Shown here: piece by piece, positions 35,355 to 43,165 of the stretch
How positions within the stretch are numbered: position 1 is the stretch's first letter
How the letters are laid out: each line of letters opens with the position of its first letter
NCBI GenBank assembly: GCA_023665145.1
Contig: JAMPEM010000016.1
Location: 1-46,084 of the forward strand
DNA: 46,084 nucleotides
DNA from: Bacteroides sp.
GTDB lineage: Bacteria; Bacteroidota; Bacteroidia; Bacteroidales; Muribaculaceae
Direction of reading: 5' to 3'
Program-made: the position numbers and the translations under genes
Notes under the pieces: model-generated
The model's database searches: none
The model's input: the letters and a program-made list of their open reading frames with translations, nothing else
Told to the model about the DNA's origin: nothing

Positions 35355-35495
35355 GAAATATCATCAATTCAACTTTTGCAAGCTTTAACTTGTGAAATGT
35401 TAGTGGTTTGAAGTTATGTAGTTAGGGAATTATCGAAAAATTTAACTCAAAGCGTTTCATAAACCATAACCCATAAACTAACCCATAAACCTCAA
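35355..35495 (-). repeat. Dispersed intergenic repeat, copy 4 (reverse)
   Basis: Read on the minus strand it has four or five imperfect heptamers (TTTATGG type, 35489-35457), the core with AACTC and CGATAATTCCCTAACTAC, and the 3' hairpin with CACAAGTTAAAGCTTGCAAA. It is more diverged than copies 1 and 3. It lies between phoH and the Smr gene, both on the minus strand. Confidence 0.75.
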
Positions 35496-36454
35496 TTATC
35501 CTCTTGCCCCTCTTCCTCCGAGGCGGCATGACGTTCGTAAGCCTCCACAATTTTCTGCACAAGGGGATGGCGCACTATATCTTTCTTCCCGTATTCAATG
35601 ACACCTATACCCTTGACGTTACGCAAAATACGCAAAGCCTGCATTAGTCCGCTCTGCACTGTCCGCGGGAGGTCGATCTGAGTTACATCACCAGTCACCA
35701 ACATTCTGGAATTCATACCCATACGTGTAAGGAACATCTTCATCTGATGGCGTGTGGTGTTTTGAGCCTCATCGAGCACAATTACTGCGTCATTGAGTGT
35801 TCTGCCTCGCATAAAGGCCAAAGGGGCAATCTGTATCGTGTCGCTCTCCATATATTCTTTAAGCTTCACAGCCGGCAACATATCCTCGAGGGCATCATAA
35901 AGGGGACGCAAATAAGGGTCAATCTTGTCTTTCATGTCTCCGGGGAGGAAACCGAGCTTTTCACCGGCCTCCACTGCCGGGCGCGAAAGGATAATCCTCT
36001 TGCACTGTTTATTCTTCAGCGCAGCTACGGCAAGGGCTATTGCGATATATGTTTTTCCGGTACCTGCCGGGCCCAGGGCAAAAGTAAGGGCATTTTCAGA
36101 AAATGACCTGACCATTTTGGCCTGATTTGGGTTTCGCGCTGAAATCGGCTTGCCGTTCTGACCATAAACGATGACCCCTTCGGCCGGTAATGCTTTCGGA
36201 GCGTCACCTTTTACGATATCTATAATAACATCTTCGGTCAATTTATTATATTTCACCGCATATGCCTCTATCTCTTTGACTTTGCGCTCAAATTCCGCTG
36301 TCTCACTCTCTTCGCCTATCACCTTTATCACATTCCCGCGAGCAGCCATACGCAATTTGGGAAACAAATTACGTATCAACGAGATATTGGCATTGTTTAC
36401 GCCATAAAACGTCTGCGGGTCAATATTGTCTATTATTACTATCCTTTCGTTCAT
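35492..36454 (-). CDS. phoH: PhoH family ATPase
   Basis: This 320-residue protein has an N-terminal KH-like segment and a PhoH P-loop domain. Walker A is GPAGTGKTYIA, the Walker B region VIVLDEAQNTT, and the sensor region MLVTGDVTQIDLPR. PhoH proteins are linked to RNA metabolism and phosphate stress in other bacteria. The acidic C-terminal tail overlaps the edge of repeat copy 4. It lies 63 bases downstream of sufB. Confidence 0.92.
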   Translation of the reverse strand: MNERIVIIDNIDPQTFYGVNNANISLIRNLFPKLRMAARGNVIKVIGEESETAEFERKVKEIEAYAVKYNKLTEDVIIDIVKGDAPKALPAEGVIVYGQNGKPISARNPNQAKMVRSFSENALTFALGPAGTGKTYIAIALAVAALKNKQCKRIILSRPAVEAGEKLGFLPGDMKDKIDPYLRPLYDALEDMLPAVKLKEYMESDTIQIAPLAFMRGRTLNDAVIVLDEAQNTTRHQMKMFLTRMGMNSRMLVTGDVTQIDLPRTVQSGLMQALRILRNVKGIGVIEYGKKDIVRHPLVQKIVEAYERHAASEEEGQEDN

Positions 36455-36517
36455 TAATAATGATCTATTCTACTTCACGACTCTTTCCTTGCATAAGTCA
36501 GGGATTTGACGGTCGGC

Positions 36518-37978
36518 TTACCCTACGGAGCCTTCGAGTGTAATCTGCAGCAATTTCTGGGCTTCGACGGCAAATTCCATCGGGAGCTTGTTCATTACCT
36601 CCTTGGCATATCCGTTGACTATCAGCGCCACAGCCTCCTCGGCCGGAATACCGCGTTGACGACAATAGAAGAGCTGCTCTTCATTGATTTTTGAAGTTGT
36701 GGCTTCGTGTTCCAAAGTTGCAGTCTCGTTCTGAACATCGATAAACGGGAAGGTATGTGCTCCGCAATGCTCATTCATCAGAAGGGAATCGCACTGGGTG
36801 TAATTACGCGCATTGTCGGCATTTTTTGACATCCGGACAAGTCCGCGATAGCTGTTTTGCGATTTGCCGGCCGAGATTCCTTTGCTGACAATTGTGCTGC
36901 GGGTGTTCTTCCCGATGTGTATCATTTTGGTTCCGGTGTCGGCCTGCTGATGATTGTTTGTCACCGCCACAGAGTAAAATTCACCGACACTCTCGTCCCC
37001 TTTCAGGATGCAACTCGGATATTTCCATGTGATGGCAGAACCGGTTTCCACCTGAGTCCAGGAAATCTTACTGCGGTGGCCTCTGCATAACCCTCGCTTC
37101 GTCACGAAGTTATATATACCTCCGCGACCTTCCTTGTCGCCGGCATACCAGTTTTGTACCGTGCTGTATTTAACCTCTGCCCTTTCCTCGCATATAATCT
37201 CCACTATAGCTGCATGAAGCTGATTTTCATCTCGCATCGGAGCCGTGCATCCTTCAAGATAGCTAACGTAAGCATCATCGTCGGCCACGATAAGAGTTCT
37301 CTCAAACTGACCGGTGCCGGATGCGTTGATACGAAAATATGTACTTAGCTCCATAGGACATCTTACACCTTTGGGGATATATACAAAGGAGCCGTCAGAG
37401 AATACGGCACTATTGAGCGCGGCATAGAAATTGTCGCGGTAACTCACCACTTTCCCGAGATATTTCTTCACCAAATCGGGGTAATCCTTCACAGCTTCCG
37501 AGAAAGAACAGAATATGATACCCAACTCGGCAAGTTTCTCCCGGTGAGTGGTCTTGACACTGACGGAGTCCATGACGGCATCCACGGCGACTCCGGCCAG
37601 ATGCTTCTGCTCCTCAAGTGAGATTCCCAACTTATTAAATGTGTCAACAAGCTCCGGGTCTACCTCATCCATACTCTTTTTCAACTCCTTCTTCTTGGGA
37701 GCGGCATAATAGCTGATTGACTGGAAATCAATCTCCGGGATGTCGAGATGCGCCCAACGGGGTATCGGAAGCGTCAACCAATGACGATAAGCCTCCAGCC
37801 GGAACTGCAACAGCCAGTCCGGCTCACCTTTTTTTCGCGAAATCAGACGTATTACATCCTCATTTAGCCCGGGCGGTACTATCTCAGTCTCAATATCCGA
37901 CGTAAAACCATATTTATAATCAGAGTCGGTTACATCTCGGAGGACGTCGTCCGACTTACGGTCAGTATCCTGCATCAT
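36518..37978 (-). CDS. sufB: Fe-S cluster scaffold SufB
   Basis: This 486-residue scaffold subunit of the SUF system normally works as SufBC2D. The conserved N-terminal [39 protein letters not shown] and [19 protein letters not shown] (with the key Cys) are all present. Start is one of two adjacent ATGs (37978 or 37975). No sufC, sufD or sufS lies beside it; the next gene downstream is phoH. Confidence 0.93.
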   Translation of the reverse strand: MMQDTDRKSDDVLRDVTDSDYKYGFTSDIETEIVPPGLNEDVIRLISRKKGEPDWLLQFRLEAYRHWLTLPIPRWAHLDIPEIDFQSISYYAAPKKKELKKSMDEVDPELVDTFNKLGISLEEQKHLAGVAVDAVMDSVSVKTTHREKLAELGIIFCSFSEAVKDYPDLVKKYLGKVVSYRDNFYAALNSAVFSDGSFVYIPKGVRCPMELSTYFRINASGTGQFERTLIVADDDAYVSYLEGCTAPMRDENQLHAAIVEIICEERAEVKYSTVQNWYAGDKEGRGGIYNFVTKRGLCRGHRSKISWTQVETGSAITWKYPSCILKGDESVGEFYSVAVTNNHQQADTGTKMIHIGKNTRSTIVSKGISAGKSQNSYRGLVRMSKNADNARNYTQCDSLLMNEHCGAHTFPFIDVQNETATLEHEATTSKINEEQLFYCRQRGIPAEEAVALIVNGYAKEVMNKLPMEFAVEAQKLLQITLEGSVG

Positions 37979-38019
37979 TCAAAAAAACTGTCTTTCTTGA
38001 TACAACAATCAAACAACCT

Positions 38020-38027
38020 GCAAAGTT
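38020..38027 (-). promoter_or_regulatory. -7 box of sufB
   Basis: A perfect TAACTTTG on the minus strand predicts a leader of about 35 bases. No TTTG occurs at the ideal upstream distance. Confidence 0.5.
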
Positions 38028-38128
38028 ACAAATAATTTCCGAGATAACCCCGCAGTTGGTTGAAAATGTTGAACTTTCAGAGGATTTTGTTTCCGTGCCA
38101 ACAATAAAACAGAAATATTTTGAGGAGG

Positions 38129-38412
38129 TTACTCTTCATTCTTGTAGTTGTATTTATACCGGTAGTAGTTATTGGATTTAGCTTCATACTCCAATTTGAG
38201 AAGTCTCATTTGGTCTTCAGCCTTGTTCTTTTCAACATATTCATCTTGGTTGACCTTTGTTTTCTCTGTCTTATTGCCTTGATGTGTGTTTTATCGGACA
38301 ACAATAATTCCAGATAGACACATCGACAATGAAAGCGACCCTCTACGCTCATCTTGTTGCCCGGTTCAATCGTGAAATCAAGGCTCAAATGGAAGCATTG
38401 AAGAAAAAATGA
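38129..38412. other. Possible gene remnant region between sufB and fba
   Basis: The minus strand is open without a start codon over 38290-38129 and would encode a 53-residue fragment rich in Lys, Glu and Tyr (EYEAKSNNYYRYKYNYKNEE at its end). On the plus strand a 27-residue frame with ATG at 38329 ends at 38412 (MKATLYAHLVARFNREIKAQ at its start). Neither is recognised. They may be debris of decayed genes or very small genes. A hydrophobic plus-strand frame from a TTG at 38120 is antisense to the first and looks like a shadow. Confidence 0.3.
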
Positions 38413-38548
38413 ACTGACACCATCATTTTTTTGCTGAAAAATTCGGCATAAAGCAACAAAATCGTTACTTTTACATTGTAATTAAGAGGTTGTTTAAAAC
38501 TATTACAGCTTCGTTGAGGCTCGAAGTTGGGTGGTTAGTGGTTAGAGG

Positions 38549-38584
38549 TAGAGCCTCAGAATCGCGCGCGATTCTGAGGCTCTA
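38549..38584. repeat. 36-bp perfect palindrome with GCGCGC-type centre
   Basis: The arms (38549-38566 and 38567-38584, TAGAGCCTCAGAATCGCG and its exact complement) meet with no spacer. Outside it, GGTTAGA occurs again in inverted form (about 38540 and 38591), giving an imperfect extension. It lies downstream of fba on its transcript. Confidence 0.9.
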
Positions 38585-38593
38585 ACGTCTAAC

Positions 38594-38616
38594 CTCGAGC
38601 TTTATTGAAGCTCGAG
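38594..38616. terminator. Hairpin after fba
   Basis: CTCGAGCTT (38594-38602) and AAGCTCGAG (38608-38616) form a perfect nine-base stem with a five-base loop. It begins six bases after the fba stop codon on the minus strand. No U-tract follows, but the 36-bp palindrome does. Confidence 0.55.
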
Positions 38617-38622
38617 TAAAAT

Positions 38623-39624
38623 TTATTCGGCTTTCCCTTCCGAGCCGAGTACTGCCACAATCTTGTGTTTGTAAAGTTTCTCCATTTCGTCGCGTGCCGG
38701 ACCGAGATATTTTCTCGGGTCGAACACATCGGGATGGTCGTGAAGCTCTTTGCGGATAGCTGCTGTCATAGCAAGACGTGAGTCGGAGTCGATGTTGATT
38801 TTGCAGACATCCATCTTCGCAGCCTTGCGCAATTCATCTTCCGGGATGCCTATAGCATCGGGCAGTTTACCTCCGTATTCGTCAATCATCTTGACATATT
38901 CCTGAGGCACGGAGCTTGAGCCGTGAAGCACGATCGGGAAGTCGGGAAGTTTCTTCTCTACAGCCTCAAGGACATTGAATGCCAACGGGGGAGGAACCAA
39001 AAGACCGGTTTTCGGGTCGCGTGTGCACTGCTCCGGTTTGAATTTATAAGCACCATGAGATGTACCGATTGAAATTGCCAAAGAGTCGCATCCGGTACGA
39101 TCCACAAATTCGATAACCTCATTGGGGTCGGTATAAGTATGTGTTTCGTGGCTTACTTCATCTTCCACACCGGCGAGGACTCCGAGTTCACCTTCCACCG
39201 TAACGTCATATTTGTGAGCATATTCCACCACTTTACGTGTCAACTCCACATTCTCTTCGAAGGGGAGAGCGGAACCGTCAATCATCACTGACGAGAAACC
39301 ATTGTCGATACAGTCTTTGCAAAGTTCGAAGCTGTCGCCGTGGTCAAGGTGCAATACGATTTGCGGATGTTCCCATCCGAGGGATTTGGCATATTCCACA
39401 GCACCCTGGGCCATATAGCGAAGCAGGATAGGGTTGGCATAATTGCGTGCACCTTTGGAAACCTGCAGGATGACGGGGCTTTTTGTTTCAGCAGCGGCTT
39501 TAATGATAGCCTGAAGCTGCTCCATGTTGTTGAAATTGAACGCGGGAATCGCATATCCACCATGCACGGCCTTGGCGAACATTTCGCGAGTGTTGACAAG
39601 TCCAAGTGATTTATAATCTACCAT
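38623..39624 (-). CDS. fba: Class II fructose-1,6-bisphosphate aldolase
   Basis: This 333-residue zinc-dependent aldolase interconverts fructose 1,6-bisphosphate with dihydroxyacetone phosphate and glyceraldehyde 3-phosphate. HLDHGDSFE carries the catalytic Asp and a zinc-binding His, and VEGELGVLAGVED and LAISIGTSHGAYKF follow. VLHGSSSVP contains another zinc ligand, and CKINIDSDSR ends the active site. The frame is open to 39693, but the ATG at 39624 (MVDYKSLGLV) gives the family N terminus and lies five bases after a -7-like box. Confidence 0.94.
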   Translation of the reverse strand: MVDYKSLGLVNTREMFAKAVHGGYAIPAFNFNNMEQLQAIIKAAAETKSPVILQVSKGARNYANPILLRYMAQGAVEYAKSLGWEHPQIVLHLDHGDSFELCKDCIDNGFSSVMIDGSALPFEENVELTRKVVEYAHKYDVTVEGELGVLAGVEDEVSHETHTYTDPNEVIEFVDRTGCDSLAISIGTSHGAYKFKPEQCTRDPKTGLLVPPPLAFNVLEAVEKKLPDFPIVLHGSSSVPQEYVKMIDEYGGKLPDAIGIPEDELRKAAKMDVCKINIDSDSRLAMTAAIRKELHDHPDVFDPRKYLGPARDEMEKLYKHKIVAVLGSEGKAE

Positions 39625-39629
39625 AATGT

Positions 39630-39637
39630 CAAAATAA
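39630..39637 (-). promoter_or_regulatory. -7-like box of fba, leaderless position
   Basis: TTATTTTG, one mismatch from TAnnTTTG, ends five bases before the ATG. A TTTG lies 17 bp upstream on the same strand, slightly closer than usual. Confidence 0.45.
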
Positions 39638-39853
39638 AAAGTTACATAATCTATCAAACGAGAGTTCTCGCCTACATCCCTATAACACCTCACCTCCGAA
39701 AAAGTTTACAGATGAGTAGTTGCCGGGATTTCCTCAAAAATTATGCCCAAATCCATTAACATTTATTTTAAACAACCTCTAAATTTTAAAGAGCCTCTGA
39801 CTGTCCGTGCATTTTTCTTGTCTGAAATTTGTAGGTAATAAAATAATTACCTG

Positions 39854-39879
39854 TCTTTGTAATATAATTTAAACAAAGA
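39854..39879. promoter_or_regulatory. Operator-like dyad before the DUF4160/DUF2442 pair
   Basis: TCTTTGT (39854-39860) and ACAAAGA (39873-39879) are a perfect seven-base inverted repeat with a 12-base AT-rich spacer. It ends six bases before the ATG of the DUF4160 gene. The partner gene carries a helix-turn-helix, so autorepression here is plausible. Confidence 0.4.
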
Positions 39880-39885
39880 TACAAG

Positions 39886-40125
39886 ATGCCTACAATATTC
39901 AAACTCTTCTGATTTACATTTCTTTTCTACGCAAACGACCATGAGCCTATTCATGTGCATGTAGTCAAAGGGAAGCAAAAAGCAAAATTCAGAATCTTCC
40001 CGGTAGAACTTGCCGAGAATCATGGCCTTAATAAATCGGAGTTAAAAATGGTTGAAGCAATCATCGAAGAGAATGAGGAAATAATAGCAGAACACCGGAA
40101 CAAGTTCTTTAACCAATACAAATAA
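39886..40125 (+). pseudogene. DUF4160 gene with an in-frame TGA at codon 9
   Basis: Starting at ATG 39886 the frame reads MPTIFKLF, then TGA (39910-39912), then FTFLFYANDHEPIHVHVVKGKQ and onward to TAA at 40123-40125, 79 codons in all. The pattern MPTxxxxxGxxFxFYxNxHxPxHVHV is that of DUF4160 proteins, which have Gly where the TGA stands, so a single GGA to TGA change explains it. The rest, including PVELAENHGLNKSELKMVEAIIEEN, is intact and full length. The stop is either a real nonsense mutation, a sequence error or recoding. Re-initiation at an in-frame GTG in the HVHV motif would lose the N terminus. It lies five bases before the DUF2442 gene. Confidence 0.85.
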
Positions 40126-40130
40126 TTGTC

Positions 40131-40544
40131 ATGAATAGAGATGATATAGAAAAGGTATGGTTGACGGATACTGCCGTATGGATCCGTACCAAAGATGGTC
40201 GCGAAGCGTTTGAAGAGTTTGAGCTTTTACCTCGGCTCAAATATGCAACAAAGGAACAGAGGGAGGCTTTTGAACTTAACCACTTCGGCATCCGTTGGGA
40301 GAATGTTGATGAGGATTTGAGCTATGAAGGATTCTTAAATAAAAAACCGGTGGGAAGGCTATATCGTATATTCATGAGTCATCCCGAACTCAATGCCTCC
40401 GCTATTGCCCGTAGATTAGGAATAGCTCAAAGTCTTTTGGCTCAATATATATCCGGAACTAAGAAACCTTCAAGAGAGCGCGAAGAATCAATCCTCAAAG
40501 AGATTCACGCATTGGGAGCCGAACTCCAAGCAATACCTATTTAA
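40131..40544 (+). CDS. DUF2442 protein with C-terminal helix-turn-helix (antitoxin-like)
   Basis: This 137-residue protein has a DUF2442 fold at 1-80 (IEKVWLTDTAVWIRTKDGRE, then FELNHFGIRWENVDEDLSYEGFL). The C-terminal helix-turn-helix of Xre type covers about 88-125 (NASAIARRLGIAQSLLAQYI, then SGTKKPS). DUF4160 and DUF2442 genes commonly travel as a pair and have been proposed as a toxin-antitoxin-like module; which partner does what is not established. The intact DNA-binding domain and the upstream dyad suggest it can still autoregulate although its partner gene is interrupted. Confidence 0.88.
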   Translation: MNRDDIEKVWLTDTAVWIRTKDGREAFEEFELLPRLKYATKEQREAFELNHFGIRWENVDEDLSYEGFLNKKPVGRLYRIFMSHPELNASAIARRLGIAQSLLAQYISGTKKPSREREESILKEIHALGAELQAIPI

Positions 40545-40545
40545 A

Positions 40546-40612
40546 GTTCTCGATAATATTCTAACCTCTAACCTTCAAGTTTCCGAGTTGCCGGAATCTT
40601 GAAAACTTGAAT
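40546..40612 (+). repeat. Partial copy of the dispersed repeat
   Basis: TTCTCGATAATATTCTAACC resembles the core end of copies 1 and 3, and is followed by an imperfect hairpin with CAAGTTTC and GAAAACTTG like the outer hairpin of copy 1. The heptamer tract is absent. Confidence 0.45.
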
Positions 40613-40677
40613 TAGTAGATTAAAAAAAATTTTTGGAAAAATACCGAAATGTATATATGTATATCAGATATTTATTG

Positions 40678-40685
40678 TAACTTTG
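40678..40685 (+). promoter_or_regulatory. -7 box of the structured RNA
   Basis: A perfect TAACTTTG. No TTTG at ideal spacing. Transcription would start near 40691. Confidence 0.55.
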
Positions 40686-40690
40686 CATCA

Positions 40691-40855
40691 GCAAACGAAT
40701 CCTGCGTAGGCGAAACACAGCTCCGGCTGCGATAACCGACTGATGTAGAGATTGTTTAAGTGCGTCTATTCAGTCCGTTTCTATGTTTCGGTTATGTGTG
40801 GGTACTCCCCGACTTCGCGCTCTGACGAAGTGAGGGAGGCATGAGGTTTTTTAAG
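40691..40855 (+). ncRNA. Candidate structured RNA with own promoter and terminator
   Basis: After the -7 box a transcript of about 165 bases is predicted, ending in a terminator. By eye, ACAC pairs with GTGT, then ATAACCG (40733-40739) with CGGTTAT (40787-40793), then ACTGA with TCAGT and TAGA with TCTA. This is a long rod with a 13-base loop on one side and a small CAGC-tccg-GCTG hairpin on the other. The terminator is CTCCC+ACTTCG (40805-40817) with CGAAGT+GGGAG (40826-40838), with six T at 40847-40852. The size and rod-with-bubble form recall 6S-type RNA or the Bacteroidales-1 family, but I could not confirm this. It could instead be a 5' leader attenuator of the next gene, which starts 119 bases later. 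Confidence 0.55.
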
Positions 40856-40973
40856 AGAGTATTAAAACGCCCTCTAAATAAGTGATATTTGAGGATGATA
40901 ATGTCCGCTGCACTTTCTTATTGGAGACCTCCAAGAACTAAGATTTGAAATAAAAAACATAAAACTGAAACGA
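40856..40973 (+). other. Leader segment before the 652-residue secreted protein gene
   Basis: About 118 bases with no clear promoter consensus, open frame or strong hairpin. Either read-through from 40691 or an unrecognised promoter must supply the next gene's mRNA. Confidence 0.4.
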
Positions 40974-42932
40974 ATGAAAAAATTATTACTTACATTAGGC
41001 GTGTTGCTATGTCTGGCAACTAACGCCTTAGCTGATACAGTGATACTGTATGCACAAGGGTCGACGAAACCCGAGGGTACTAATGTTGTATCTTCATCTA
41101 AAAACACACCAACTGTTACAGTAAATAATCAAGAAATTGTTTCGTTTACATTCTCTAGTTATAATTCCAATAAATACGATTTCAGAGTTAACGCTGGTAC
41201 TACTATGATAGTAACTCCGAAACAGGGAATTACAATCACCAAATTGGAATTGACTGATTTAAATAAAACATCTAGTCAGTCTGTTAACGTTAAAGATAAT
41301 AATGGTACAGTTTCATACACGATTGTAGATGGCAAGCTAATATGGACCGGAAATTCGAGTACCGAACTTAAAATTGCCGCCACAAAACAATTAAAGTTTC
41401 AATCTATCACCATCACATACACTGATGCGAATGCAGCACCGCCGACAGAGCCGGGTGAGTGGACGACTCCGTTCAAGGATGAATATGAGGTGTTTGACAA
41501 CGCGACGCTCGACCTTAAAGCTATAATCACCGATCCTCACGCACCGGACGTTACTTTCACTCTGACTTCCGGCAGCGAATACGGCACATTGGAAAATGGC
41601 GTGTTTACCGCCAAGAAAGGCGTTGAAGGAAAGGCAGTTGTCAGCTACAGTTGGAAAGGCAACGATTGGTACAATCCAAGCACCGAGTCCGGAACAATAA
41701 CCCTCAACATCGTCAAAGCCCCTGACTTCATCACCGATGTCCTGACATACGACCTGTTCAATAAAAGTACGACCAGCTCTTATGCCACGAAAGATGCATC
41801 TTGGAAATCTCAAGAAACCGGAATTACATATCTTGGAAGAATTGCAACTAATAGCGGAAATTGTATTCAGCTTAATAAAAATAGTAATAACACTCCCGGT
41901 ATTGTAGTATCAGATAATCCGGTAGGATTAAAGTTGAAAGATATTACAATTGAATGGTATAGTACTGCCAATCATACTCTAAATGTATTTGAATCCGACA
42001 AAGCTTATACCGGCACCGGTGACTTATGGGAAACAGCAGGTTCAGCATTAAATACGTCGACGTTTACAATCACATCTAAAGCCAGTGGTACTACTACTAC
42101 AGAGTGCAAGGATTTATACTCTTTCGTAGGATTCGCATCAAAAGAAACAATTTATATTAAAACTCTTACTCTTAACTGGATTAGAGAGGAGGAACCGATT
42201 GGTCCGGGAGAGTTGGAAACTCCGTTGGTCAATGTATCAGTTTCTGAGCAAACTGACTCTCAAGAAACCAATTACAACACTACTTACACTACTATCTCCG
42301 TTACCAGCCCGGAGAATGAATATACCAAATACAAGGTATATTTCAATGGTAATGCAGACGAGGCAATCGAGATGCCGGAAGGTCAAATCGATATTATCAA
42401 CTCCAAAAAGTACACCACAATAAACGGTGGTATATTTACTATCTATTCCGGAATGGTATATGAGCCGACAGTAGTTGCTTATCGCTCTGAAGATGGCTCT
42501 CCGGTAGAGAAATCGGCAACAGGCGATAAATTCCTCACTCGTCCGACTGCGAAAGTGACAACAATTGAGGAGACTGCAACTCGCGCTGACGCTGATAATA
42601 CTCACTTGGTTACCCTGATTGTAGCGGATAGTTCTAACGCGACCGTCAAGTATCAATTAAACAGCGAAGCTGCTCAGACATATTCCGAACCGGTAAAACT
42701 TTCCGGAAGCGATAAGATGATCTACTGGTGTGAAGAAGACGGTTTGACTTCACCCAAGACTGTTATGGCCAACAGCGACATCACGGTAAGTGTAGAGGGT
42801 ATAGCAGCTGATGCGACAGAGGCTCGCTGGTATGACCTTCAGGGTCGTGAGGTGAAAGCCGACGCTCTTGAAAATGGCCTGTACATCAAGGTGCAAGGAA
42901 GAAAAGCCGAGAAAGTTTTGGTTAGGAAATAG
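40974..42932 (+). CDS. T9SS-secreted beta-rich protein of unknown function
   Basis: This is a 652-residue protein with a clear signal peptide (MKKLLLTLGVLLCLATNALA). The mature part is beta-rich and Ser/Thr/Asn-rich, with repeated segments ending in SITITYTDA or TLTLNWIRE, and a module near 550-610 that resembles chitobiase-type C-terminal domains (KYQLNSEAAQTYSEPVKLSG). The C terminus (RWYDLQGREVKADALENGLY and on to VLVRK) is a type A type IX sorting signal. No catalytic motif is visible. Its C-terminal cassette is nearly identical at DNA level to that of the GH13 gene. Confidence 0.88.
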   Translation: MKKLLLTLGVLLCLATNALADTVILYAQGSTKPEGTNVVSSSKNTPTVTVNNQEIVSFTFSSYNSNKYDFRVNAGTTMIVTPKQGITITKLELTDLNKTSSQSVNVKDNNGTVSYTIVDGKLIWTGNSSTELKIAATKQLKFQSITITYTDANAAPPTEPGEWTTPFKDEYEVFDNATLDLKAIITDPHAPDVTFTLTSGSEYGTLENGVFTAKKGVEGKAVVSYSWKGNDWYNPSTESGTITLNIVKAPDFITDVLTYDLFNKSTTSSYATKDASWKSQETGITYLGRIATNSGNCIQLNKNSNNTPGIVVSDNPVGLKLKDITIEWYSTANHTLNVFESDKAYTGTGDLWETAGSALNTSTFTITSKASGTTTTECKDLYSFVGFASKETIYIKTLTLNWIREEEPIGPGELETPLVNVSVSEQTDSQETNYNTTYTTISVTSPENEYTKYKVYFNGNADEAIEMPEGQIDIINSKKYTTINGGIFTIYSGMVYEPTVVAYRSEDGSPVEKSATGDKFLTRPTAKVTTIEETATRADADNTHLVTLIVADSSNATVKYQLNSEAAQTYSEPVKLSGSDKMIYWCEEDGLTSPKTVMANSDITVSVEGIAADATEARWYDLQGREVKADALENGLYIKVQGRKAEKVLVRK

Positions 42933-42944
42933 GAAACAGGGGAT
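42924..42944 (+). repeat. 21-bp heptad seed at the stop codon
   Basis: Three heptads, AGGAAAT, AGGAAAC and AGGGGAT, span the TAG stop at 42930-42932. The same 21 bases occur at 46011-46031, where they start a tandem array. Confidence 0.85.
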
Positions 42945-42949
42945 AACTC

Positions 42950-43009
42950 AGTCTCGGAGAGACGGTATATCATCAGTTTTGATATATCGTTTCTCCGAAA
43001 CTCTTTTTT
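42950..43009 (+). terminator. Strong intrinsic terminator
   Basis: A 23-bp stem (42950-42972 with 42980-43002) with two G-U pairs, one mismatch and a seven-base loop is followed by TTTTTT (43004-43009). It ends the 652-residue protein gene, 17 bases after the stop. Confidence 0.9.
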
Positions 43010-43024
43010 GCGGATGAACGTTTG

Positions 43025-43165
43025 CGATTTAGTTGAGTTTGAGGTTAGGAAGTTAGAGAATTATCAAAAAAATTATATCAATCTCAACTCGAAGGCGTTC
43101 CATAAACCATAAACTATAAACTATAAACCTCAAGGTTCCAAGTTACCAAGCAACTTGGAACCTTG
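43025..43165 (-). repeat. Dispersed intergenic repeat, copy 5 (reverse)
   Basis: On the minus strand it opens with a perfect 14-bp hairpin (43131-43144 with 43152-43165), then four heptamers in register (43127-43100: TTTATAG twice, TTTATGG twice), then the core with GAACGCCTTCGAGTTGAGAT and GATAATTCTCTAACTTCC. The far 3' hairpin is not clear. Confidence 0.8.

Noticed and set aside
38120-38317. Hydrophobic 65-residue plus-strand frame
   Set aside because: It needs a TTG start, has no homology I recognise, and is antisense to a more coding-like minus-strand frame. Hydrophobic shadows of Lys/Glu-rich antisense frames are common.
39910-39912. Selenocysteine at the DUF4160 TGA
   Set aside because: No obvious SECIS-type stem-loop follows, and the family has glycine, not cysteine, at this position.
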